From: Posidoniimonas corsicana
GTDB taxonomy: Bacteria > Planctomycetota > Planctomycetia > Pirellulales > Lacipirellulaceae
Assembly: GCF_007859765.1 (NCBI RefSeq)
Contig: NZ_SIHJ01000001.1
Coordinates: 2,605,311 to 2,669,310 of the forward strand
Direction of reading: 5' to 3'
DNA: 64,000 nucleotides
Shown here piece after piece: positions 27,701-34,386 of this stretch (position 1 is the first letter of the stretch; the number at the start of each line of letters is the position of its first letter). Below the pieces are notes generated by a model. The model was not told the DNA's origin, made no database searches, and worked only from the letters and a program-made list of their open reading frames with translations. The position numbers and the translations under genes are program-made.

Positions 27701-28034
27701 GATGGCCGACGCGACCGACATCCTCGCCGAGCCCGACACCGGCAGCCTGGCCATCGCCGCCGAGACCGAGGCGATCGAGCTGCTCCTGCGGTCCAAGAAG
27801 CTCAACCCGAGCGGTGGGGGTGGCGGAGGCTCCTCTCCCGGCGGCGGGGGCGGCGGCGATACCGACACGCCGGCCCTGGCGCTGGTCGGACAGGGCGTGA
27901 ACGAGCAGGAGGTCCGCGAGGACCGCGGCGTCACGCAGGTCAGTGGCGACTCCGGCCCGCAGCTGCCCGCGGAGTTCCGCGCCGGCCTTGACGAGTACTT
28001 CAGCCGGCTCGACAACCCCGGGGGCGTGCAATGA
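24768..28034 (+). CDS. Very large DUF4175-like membrane and coiled-coil protein
   Basis: 1088 residues. Two N-terminal helices near residues 25-45 and 60-80 and a third near 155-175 resemble the start of DUF4175-type proteins (DQLLGVIELAENR between helices). A beta-rich segment (~180-480) with FTVRARDDFGVQRVGFQW follows. From ~500 onward there are long charged helices, a Lys/Ser/Pro-rich linker (~620-720), more coiled coil, and a Gly-rich tail (GGGGGGSSPGGGGGGD). No catalytic motif was recognised. It lies 47 bases after the VWA gene and its stop overlaps the next start (ATGA). It may bridge inner membrane and periplasmic partners in the MoxR system. Confidence 0.7.
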   Translation: MNTDDDKLVVPDSLATQLRDYRRRVWALKLTEAAAIALFAVGCAYAAVFVLDRLFDTPAAVRAAVFAAALAGCAVLPWFLHRWVWRRRTPAQLSRLLSRRLPRLGDQLLGVIELAENRAEQHRSHRLVGAAIQQTAEDAARSDFAQATPPSRRVLWGGLAALFAAVAIGLLASYPAAARNAWARFLQPWGGTARYTFTAVKPLPAELVVAHGEPFQLDVALTKATEWRPESAEARIGKQRPVSASLADDRYELALPPQIGEDQMRVRVGDATHRVWVKPTVRPELTGLTAHVKLPDYLGRDEPIEKEIRGGAISLVRGSRLSVDAVASRALKSATVDGAAREPRDASFSVPEMLVDESRQTELAWVDELGLSGADPLQLTVSALADEPPALIVDNLPTQEVVLESELLNFTVRARDDFGVQRVGFQWTSLPMSRGEPVHGERLLAAGDHHAETLDAQGVFSAKSLGITPQPLEVRAFTEDYFPERGRVYSPPHVLYVLTADQHAIWITEQLSKWHRQALEVRDREMQLYEENRALRALAADQLDQDDARQRINKQAAAEQANGRRLRRLTAAGAELVREASRNQEIGVGHIDRWAEMLKLLDDISANRMPSVADLLKESSQAPKVASSGQPSAPHAGKSRDSSGGKPAEMDPDSKPKPAAPTIADRESSQRGPSDSQDDAAGGNKKKNSGAKLTLPVTTVAGSPKKGDPPPAQNPAGQKMEEAVTEQRDLLAEFSKIADELNEILANLEGSTLVKRLKAASREQYQIAGDLGLNLPNTFGMIKQRFGEKSTKALKNAGERQADSELQVSYIMDDMHAYYERRRMARFKLVLDEMREAEVLQGLRRVADDIPKKQGLAIAQGEFWSDTLDRWADDLVDPACSGECPGGASPESLPPSIVLEAMRILEAEIGLREETRVAEQSRAAVQEAAYGEEASRLSITQMELEQRVVALGERILELEDAQQHFSKELKLLLNVSMVMADATDILAEPDTGSLAIAAETEAIELLLRSKKLNPSGGGGGGSSPGGGGGGDTDTPALALVGQGVNEQEVREDRGVTQVSGDSGPQLPAEFRAGLDEYFSRLDNPGGVQ

Positions 28035-28972
28035 TCCAAGCCCTCTCAACCGCAACCGACCGGCGCCTCGGGGTGCTGGCGGTGCTGCTCGCGATCGCCT
28101 GCTGCCGGGGAGCCGACGCAGAAGACGTTCTCTTCCTGGAAGGGGCCGTGGATTTCGATGTCTATGCGGCGCCCGCCCTGGCGGCGCCCGCAGAAGAGCA
28201 ACCCGTCGAGGGCAAAGACGACGATGGACTCAACGCGCAGGCCAAGGCGCTGCTGCAGCAGTACCGGCCGATCTACATGTCGAAGCTGAGCGGCCACCTC
28301 TACGCCCTCCGCGAAGTCTGCAACCCGACACGCGAGCAGCAGGAGCAGCTGCTGGAGAGCTCGCAGGCGGCGCTGGAGAAGGCGGTCCGCGAGTATGCCA
28401 AGCAGATGGCGGCCGGCAAGATCAACCGGGGCATTGTTGTCATCAACGGCATGGCGCAGATGCAGGGCCAGTCCGAGCCGTGGGACGCCGTCCGCAACGA
28501 GCTGGACAAGTCGATAGCCGAGCACCTCACGGAGGACCAGCTCGCCCTCTACAAACAGGACGCCCGCGACCGCCGCGAGTTCCGCCGCCAGGCCGCGGCC
28601 ACCAACCTGGTTAGCGCGATCGATAAGCAGTTGAGCCTGACCGAGGAGCAGCGGGACGCGGTTCACGCGTCACTCTTGAAGAGCTGGCAAGAGTCGTGGG
28701 AGGTGGCGGTCCGCGGCCTGCTGCAGAGCCCGCAGTACCTGCCCCAGCTCCCCGACAAAGTGATCGTGCCGCACCTCAACGCCAACCAGAAGAGCGTCTG
28801 GAAAGCCGCGCAGCGGCACGGACCGGTGTTCTTCGGCGACAACGGGTTCATGGGGCACGGCGGCCTGCAGGTACAGCCGTTCGAGCCGCAGGACCCGCGG
28901 CCTGAGCAGGACCAGCCGCGGGGGGGCAACGCCGCCCGCCCGCAGTCAACCGATGGGGGGGCCGAGGCATGA
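28031..28972 (+). CDS. Exported helical protein with LTXXQ-like motif, member 1
   Basis: 313 residues, translationally coupled to both neighbours by ATGA overlaps. The start has a signal peptide (LGVLAVLLAIACCRGADAED). The mature part is mostly helical with LSLTEEQRDAVHASLLKSW and LTEDQLALYKQD, which resemble the LTXXQ motif of periplasmic CpxP/Spy-type chaperones and metal-resistance proteins. The tail is Pro/Gln-rich and disordered. The next gene has a similar layout. A periplasmic chaperone-like or scaffold role in the MoxR system is speculative; no enzyme motif is visible. Confidence 0.65.
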   Translation: MIQALSTATDRRLGVLAVLLAIACCRGADAEDVLFLEGAVDFDVYAAPALAAPAEEQPVEGKDDDGLNAQAKALLQQYRPIYMSKLSGHLYALREVCNPTREQQEQLLESSQAALEKAVREYAKQMAAGKINRGIVVINGMAQMQGQSEPWDAVRNELDKSIAEHLTEDQLALYKQDARDRREFRRQAAATNLVSAIDKQLSLTEEQRDAVHASLLKSWQESWEVAVRGLLQSPQYLPQLPDKVIVPHLNANQKSVWKAAQRHGPVFFGDNGFMGHGGLQVQPFEPQDPRPEQDQPRGGNAARPQSTDGGAEA

Positions 28973-29796
28973 TCAGCAGCCTCCGATGGTCGATCGCGCT
29001 GGCGCTGACCGCCGTGGTCCTTGCCCCGACAGCACGGGGTGAGGACGACGGCTGGGTCGACATCGTGGAGGAGCCGAAGCAGCAGAACGACTGGATCGTC
29101 CAGCCAGAGCAGTTCGACAACTGGGTGTTCCAGACCGCGCAGTCCGTTGAGGGGCAGCGCGACGTATTCGGCAACAAGCTCGACCTCGCGTTGGAGCAGC
29201 TCGGCCAGTCGTGCACGCTGACGGAGGCGCAGGAGCTCAAGCTCCGCCTGGCTGGCCAGATGGAGATCGAGCGCTATTTCCAGCGGTACAACCAGGTCAA
29301 GGATCACTACATCAAGACCAAGCCGGGGCAGGACGAGTTCAACGAGGTCTGGCAGATGATCCAGCCGCTGCAGCAGGCCGCACAGGCCGGGTTGTTCGGC
29401 GCCGACTCGCTGGTCAGTCGGGTGGCCCGCGGCACGCTCGACCCGGAGCAGCTCGCCGCGCACCGCCGGCTGCAGAACCAGCGGCGGGCCTACCGCTACC
29501 GGGCGCTGATCCAGGCCTACGTCATGATGCTTGAGGAGCACCTGCCGCTCACCACGCGTCAGCGGGAAGGTCTGATCGGGCTGATCGAGGGCTCCACGCT
29601 GCCGCCCAACCGGTTCGGCGAGACCGACCAGTACTACATCATGCACCAGGCGAGCACCGTGCGGCGGCATGAGATTGTAGAGTTGCTCGAGGGCCCGGTC
29701 GGTGAGGGGGTCGCCAACGCGCTGCAGACGGGCCGGGGCTACGAGAGCCACCTGGAGAGCCAGGGGGTCCGCCCCTACAGGGAGGACGACGAATGA
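28969..29796 (+). CDS. Exported helical protein with LTXXQ-like motif, member 2
   Basis: 275 residues, ATGA-overlapping with both neighbours. A signal peptide (LRWSIALALTAVVLAPTARG) is followed by a Trp/Gln-rich segment and helices with CTLTEAQELKLRLAGQ and LPLTTRQREGLIGL, giving two LT-x-x-Q motifs like the gene before it. Overall layout and composition match member 1, but identity is low by eye, so they are probably distant duplicates. Periplasmic, function unknown. Confidence 0.6.
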   Translation: MISSLRWSIALALTAVVLAPTARGEDDGWVDIVEEPKQQNDWIVQPEQFDNWVFQTAQSVEGQRDVFGNKLDLALEQLGQSCTLTEAQELKLRLAGQMEIERYFQRYNQVKDHYIKTKPGQDEFNEVWQMIQPLQQAAQAGLFGADSLVSRVARGTLDPEQLAAHRRLQNQRRAYRYRALIQAYVMMLEEHLPLTTRQREGLIGLIEGSTLPPNRFGETDQYYIMHQASTVRRHEIVELLEGPVGEGVANALQTGRGYESHLESQGVRPYREDDE

Positions 29797-30854
29797 ACGT
29801 TCCGCGAATCAACCCACGCCTCGCGTGGCAGTGGTGCGTCGCGGCGGCGCTCGCCGTGTGCACTGCGCCGGCATTCTCGCAGCCGCCGCTGGCCATGCAC
29901 GGCGAGGCCGTGCCGCGCGACGTCCGCGAGATGTACGACCGGGGCCTGCAGTACCTGGCCGGCGTGCAGACCGAGCAGGGGGGCTGGGGAGGCAGCTACC
30001 AGGGCGCCGGCACGACCGGCATGGCAGTGATGGCGATGCTGGCCTCGGGCGAGGACCCGAACTTCGGCGTGTACAGCGGGCACCTCCGCCGCGCGCTGCG
30101 CAGCATGATCCAGCAGCAGGACGCCAACACCGGCTACTTCGGCGGCAGCATGTACCACCACGGCTTCGCCATGCTCGGCCTGGCCGAGGCCTACGGCGCC
30201 GTCGACGACCGCGACCTCTGGCCCGCCGGCGGCGGCGAGAAGCGATCGATCGGCGCCGCGCTGGAGCTGGCGGTGCGCGGCGCGCTGACCTCGCAGCAGG
30301 GCAACCCAACCTCCGCCTGGCGGTACTCTCCCCAGGCCAACGACGCCGACACCTCCGTCAGCGGCGCCGTGCTGATGGGGCTGCTGGCCGCGCGGAACGC
30401 CGGCATCGAGGTGCCCGACAAGGCCGTCAACAGCGCCATCGAGTACTTCTCGAACATGACCAGCGAGAACGGCATGGTGGGCTACTCGGGAGGGTTCGGC
30501 TCCGGGTTCGACGAGTCGCTCGCCCGGATCTCAATCGCCACGCTGGTGTACTCGGTCGCGCGGCGCAAGGACCTGCCGGAGTACGACGCCACGCTCAAGC
30601 ACCTCAAGCAGAACCTCGAGAAGACCGGCGCCGGCCACTACCAGCAGTACACCGACTACTACGAGGCCCAGGCGCTCTTCCAGGGCGACATCGAGGCCTG
30701 GGAGAAGTGGAACAAGCTGCTGGTGCGGCGGCTCAAGGACTCGCAGCGGGACGACGGCGCCTTCCCCGGGCAGCTCGGCCCGGAGACCAGCACCCAGCTG
30801 TCGCTCTTGGCTTTGGCGCTCAACTACCGGTTCCTCCCCATCTACGAGCGGTGA
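29793..30854 (+). CDS. Exported terpene-cyclase-fold repeat protein (prenyltransferase/squalene oxidase repeats)
   Basis: 353 residues with a signal peptide (WQWCVAAALAVCTAPAFS). Repeats of the alpha/alpha-toroid type are visible: GLQYLAGVQTEQGGWGGSYQ, then TTGMAVMAML, QQDANTGYFGG and GALTSQQGNPTSAWRYSPQ. These match the prenyltransferase/squalene-oxidase repeat superfamily. The DxDD and DxD motifs of real cyclases are absent, and export argues against isoprenoid cyclisation, so a binding or scaffolding role is more likely. Planctomycetes encode many such exported proteins. Coupled to the preceding gene by an ATGA overlap; six bases separate it from the next gene. Confidence 0.8.
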   Translation: MNVPRINPRLAWQWCVAAALAVCTAPAFSQPPLAMHGEAVPRDVREMYDRGLQYLAGVQTEQGGWGGSYQGAGTTGMAVMAMLASGEDPNFGVYSGHLRRALRSMIQQQDANTGYFGGSMYHHGFAMLGLAEAYGAVDDRDLWPAGGGEKRSIGAALELAVRGALTSQQGNPTSAWRYSPQANDADTSVSGAVLMGLLAARNAGIEVPDKAVNSAIEYFSNMTSENGMVGYSGGFGSGFDESLARISIATLVYSVARRKDLPEYDATLKHLKQNLEKTGAGHYQQYTDYYEAQALFQGDIEAWEKWNKLLVRRLKDSQRDDGAFPGQLGPETSTQLSLLALALNYRFLPIYER

Positions 30855-30860
30855 CCCGAC

Positions 30861-33800
30861 GTGCCACGAATCCTGCGCTGCCTCCTGCTGACCACCCTGT
30901 CCTCCGCGCCGGTCGCCCTTGCGGCTGCGGGACCCACCGGGGTCCTGACCCTCTCGGGCGGCGACTACTACCAGGGCGAGTGGCTCGACGGCGGCGACCC
31001 GGGCGTCATCCGGTGGCGGCCCGGGTTCGTGGGCGAGCCGTTCGAGTTCGGCTGGGAGTCGGTCGCGTACGCCACGCTGCCCCCGCCCCGCGACGCGGTC
31101 CTGCCGCGAGGGGCTTTCCGGTTTGAGCTGTCCGGCGGCGATGTCGTGGTGGGCGACCTGGTGGACCTCTCGCCGGAGTGGTTCACGGTGTCGGCGACGC
31201 TCAACGGCGCCGACCCGCCGCAGCAGCTACGTATCCCCCGCGGCCGTGTCCGCGGGCTGGTCCGCGCCGCTCAGGGCGATGGCGGGCAGAACGCCAACGA
31301 GTTCTACATCGGGCCAGACCAGCTCTCCGCCTGGGACCCCAGCGATGAGGGCGACTGGCAGTACGCCGTGGGCGGCCTGTCTACCTCGGCTAGTCACGCG
31401 TCCGCCAGCCGAGACGTAAAGCTGCCGGTCCGCGCGTTGATCGAGGTGGAGCTGTCGTGGAAACGCGGCGCCGACTTCTCGCTCGAGCTGGGCGTCACCA
31501 AGCAAGCCGCGAGCACCGCCCTGGGCATATTCGAGGTCTGGATCCAGGGCGGCGATGGGAAACCGAAGAAGGTGCAGGAGGCCCAACCGCTCAACGCTCC
31601 CGGCGCGCCGGCTGAGAGCAAGCAGGATCAGACCGAGGCCTTCCGCATCGAGACCGTCGGCGGGCACTTGGTTGCCGTGCAGGAGAGCGCCCCCGCGGCC
31701 GACCTGGCGCCGCTGCGCGAGTTGGCGCCGGGGGCGGGCCGGGTCCAGCTCCGGCTGTACCTCGACCAGACCGCCAACCGGCTGACCGTCACCACGCCCG
31801 CGGGCGAGCAGCTCGCCGAGCTTGGCGTGGGGGGACGCACGGTGCGGTTCGGCAGCGGGATCAAGCTGACCAACCGAGAGGGCGACATCCGCCTCGACCG
31901 GCTGGCGGTGAGCCCGTGGAACGGCGCCCCGCCGGCAAGCGTCCGCGGCGACCAGCCCCGCGTGACGCTCAAGTCGGGCGAATCCGTGCACGGTGAGCTG
32001 ACCGGCTACCGACCCGAGCAGGGTCGCCTGCTTGTTACCCCGGCGGCCGACGAGCCCGCCAGCGATGAGTCGGACAACGACGCCGAAGCCAGTGAGGACG
32101 AGGTCGACCCGACCGAGCCGCAGGCGACCGAAGTCGCCCTGGACGAGGTGGTGAGCATCGTGTTCCCAGGCGGAGATTCCGAAGAAGCGGCGCCGGGGGG
32201 CGCCGTGCTGAGCGTCAACCTGCACAACGGGCTGAGGATCACCGGCGCCGCGCGGGGCGTCGAGCAGGAGCGGCTGCGGATAGCCAGCCCCAATCTAGAC
32301 GAGGAGTTGGTGGTGTCGTTGGCGGACGTGCGCGCCGTTCGTTCGGCCAGCATTCTCCCCGAGGACGGCGCGCCGGCGGCCAAGAGGAAGTCGCTGCCCA
32401 GGCTCGAAACGGACGACTCGCGTTCCGTCGGCGTGCTGTCGGCGGGGACCGAAGATCACGCCGATCGGGGCGACGCGTCGTGCCTGATGTGGCGTCCCGA
32501 GGGGAGTCGCAACGCGGCGCCGCTCCTAGACAACGTTTCCGGCCGGCTGCTGTTCCGCGAGCCCCCGCCCAAGCCGACGACGCAGGCGATGGGCGCCGCC
32601 GCGCCCGCGCCGCAGCAGCGGCAACGCGGCGTGCTGGGCGCCATCGCGTCGGTGTTCTCGTTCCAGCCGGCGGAGCCCTCAGCGGCGCCCGAGCGACAGG
32701 ACGCCGTGATGTACCTCCGCGTAGGGGACAAGCTGCCCTGCACGGTCAACCGGATCGACGACGAGGGGGTCCACTTCAGCTCGCCGTACTCCAACTCCGA
32801 CTTCGCCCCGCACAACCGGGTCAAGGCGATCGAGCTGGTCACCGACGGCGTCGACGGGCGGATGACCAGCGCGCAGCGGGACAAGCTGCTCACGCTGCCC
32901 CGCGTTCGCGAGAACGACCCGCCCACCCACCTGCTGGTGTCGACCAAGGGCGACTACCTCCGCTGCCGACTACGGTCGCTGACCGACGAGCACGCGGTGG
33001 TCGAGGTCCGCCTCGAGGAGGCGACGCTCGAACGGTCGCGGATCGCCCGCATCATCTGGCTCGACCCGCCCGACAATCCGTCCGACGGGGCGGACGCCCA
33101 GGACGCCCCGCCGCAGCGCGACCGCCCCCGCGTGCAGGCGGTGCAACGCGACGGCGTACGCCTGACGTTCTACCTCGATCGGCTCGAGGAGCAGCCGGCC
33201 GCCGACAACCAGCGGGGCAAGGGCGGGCAGACGCTGTTGATCGGCGAGAGCGACGTGCTGGCCGCCTGCAGCGTCGCGGTCGACAGCATCGACATGCTGC
33301 TGCTGGGCGACCGCATCGAGCAGGCCCGGGCGGAGCTTTCTTACCAGCGTTGGAAGATGCAGAACGCGCCCGCGCCGCGTGACGCCGCCGACTCCGAGGC
33401 GGGCGACGCGTCCACCAACTTCCCGCTGGTGGGCCAGCCGGCGCCGCCGCTCAAGCTGCCGTTCTACAGCGTCGGCGCGGACCAGGGCGGCAAGGAGTTC
33501 CAGATCGAAGACTACCGGGGCGAGGTGCTGGTGCTCGACTTCTGGGCCAGCTGGTGCGGGCCATGCATGCAGGTGATGCCGGTCGTGGACCAGGTGGGAG
33601 AGGACTTCGCCGACCGCGGCGTTAAGGTGGTGGCGGTGAACCTGCAGGAGGGCGCCGAGGAGATTACCGCCGCGCTCGACCGCCTGCAGCTTAAGCCCCA
33701 CATCGCCTTAGACCGTGACGGCGTGGCCGCGCAGCGTTACCAGGTTTCGGGCATCCCGCAGACGGTGGTCATCGGCCGCGACGGCCGCGTCGCTAACGTG

Positions 33801-33881
33801 TTTGTGGGGGGCGGCGCCCAGTACGAGGCCCGCCTGCGCGCGGCCATCGAGGCGGCGGTCGCCGCGGAAGATGTTGAGTAA
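30861..33881 (+). CDS. Large exported protein with C-terminal TlpA-like thioredoxin domain
   Basis: 1006 residues from a GTG start that gives a signal peptide (LRCLLLTTLSSAPVALAAAG). The first ~850 residues are beta-rich and contain repeated short SH3-like or Sm-like units of the form 'L-S-x-G-D-x-x-x-G-x-(L/V)' (VLTLSGGDYYQGEWL, FELSGGDVVVGDLVDL, VTLKSGESVHGELTGY, LRVGDKLPCTVNRIDDEGV). The C-terminal ~150 residues are a TlpA/AhpC-like thioredoxin domain with DFWASWCGPCM (Trp898-Cys902) and GIPQTVVIGRDGRV. Both cysteines of the CxxC are present, so it can do thiol-disulfide chemistry. Last gene of the MoxR operon. It may tie envelope assembly to redox maintenance; this fusion is uncommon. Confidence 0.8.
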   Translation: MPRILRCLLLTTLSSAPVALAAAGPTGVLTLSGGDYYQGEWLDGGDPGVIRWRPGFVGEPFEFGWESVAYATLPPPRDAVLPRGAFRFELSGGDVVVGDLVDLSPEWFTVSATLNGADPPQQLRIPRGRVRGLVRAAQGDGGQNANEFYIGPDQLSAWDPSDEGDWQYAVGGLSTSASHASASRDVKLPVRALIEVELSWKRGADFSLELGVTKQAASTALGIFEVWIQGGDGKPKKVQEAQPLNAPGAPAESKQDQTEAFRIETVGGHLVAVQESAPAADLAPLRELAPGAGRVQLRLYLDQTANRLTVTTPAGEQLAELGVGGRTVRFGSGIKLTNREGDIRLDRLAVSPWNGAPPASVRGDQPRVTLKSGESVHGELTGYRPEQGRLLVTPAADEPASDESDNDAEASEDEVDPTEPQATEVALDEVVSIVFPGGDSEEAAPGGAVLSVNLHNGLRITGAARGVEQERLRIASPNLDEELVVSLADVRAVRSASILPEDGAPAAKRKSLPRLETDDSRSVGVLSAGTEDHADRGDASCLMWRPEGSRNAAPLLDNVSGRLLFREPPPKPTTQAMGAAAPAPQQRQRGVLGAIASVFSFQPAEPSAAPERQDAVMYLRVGDKLPCTVNRIDDEGVHFSSPYSNSDFAPHNRVKAIELVTDGVDGRMTSAQRDKLLTLPRVRENDPPTHLLVSTKGDYLRCRLRSLTDEHAVVEVRLEEATLERSRIARIIWLDPPDNPSDGADAQDAPPQRDRPRVQAVQRDGVRLTFYLDRLEEQPAADNQRGKGGQTLLIGESDVLAACSVAVDSIDMLLLGDRIEQARAELSYQRWKMQNAPAPRDAADSEAGDASTNFPLVGQPAPPLKLPFYSVGADQGGKEFQIEDYRGEVLVLDFWASWCGPCMQVMPVVDQVGEDFADRGVKVVAVNLQEGAEEITAALDRLQLKPHIALDRDGVAAQRYQVSGIPQTVVIGRDGRVANVFVGGGAQYEARLRAAIEAAVAAEDVE

Positions 33882-34133
33882 CGCGTTTCTGTGAGGCTTC
33901 GTCGAGTTTGGCGGCGCTCCATCTCTGCTCTGACTCAAGCCGCCGCTGCGCCAAGGGGTTGTTCAGGCCGGTCCAGTAAGGGGCCACTACTCGGTGGTTG
34001 TCCCTGGTTCTTGGTGGAAAACGGCCGGGTCGTGCGATCTAATGGAATTGCCCACAGTCAGGCAGTAGGCGCCGGTGCGCTAGGAACCGGGCCGACCCGA
34101 GGAGGCGGTTCTGACCGATCCGCTCCCCAAAAA

Positions 34134-34145
34134 GGGACAAAACCC
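34134..34145. repeat. Solo half-site GGGACAAAACCC
   Basis: Contains the same GGACAAAA core as the other palindrome arms, but no complementary TTTTGTCCC lies within 60 bases upstream. It is 81 bases from the next complete copy. It may be half of a decayed element. Confidence 0.55.
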
Positions 34146-34225
34146 AGCAGCCCCTTCCGGGTGAGATCGTCCTAACCGGTTTCGAAAAAAGCACTTGCGG
34201 CAAGGCTAGGAGAAGTAGGTCCCGA

Positions 34226-34260
34226 GTTTTGTCCGCTTCGCGCGTGTTTTCGGACAAAAC
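34226..34260. repeat. TTTTGTCC-type inverted repeat, copy C
   Basis: GTTTTGTCCG (34226-34235) and CGGACAAAAC (34251-34260), a perfect 10-base pair with a 15-base spacer. Confidence 0.8.
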
Positions 34261-34386
34261 AAACCGGTCAAAACTCCCCGCCTTCCTGGTGAGAAGTGCG
34301 CCGGTCGACTCGTTCGGACCGCGCCCGCGACGCCAAACGCCGATTCGGCTGTTCCCGCCTTCCCCTGCCCCGCCCCAGGAGTATTG

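Larger units (their letters stand above)
33882..34386. other. Non-coding region with TTTTGTCC repeats
   Basis: 505 bases between the MoxR operon and the GH92 gene. It contains a solo GGGACAAAACCC half-site and one complete palindrome, listed separately. No terminator with a T-run and no clear promoter was found. Confidence 0.6.

Noticed and set aside
25989-28055. 688-codon open frame opposite the large coiled-coil gene
   Set aside because: Leu/Gly/Arg-rich mirror of a gene that has clear membrane helices and coiled coil on the plus strand and ATGA coupling with its neighbours.
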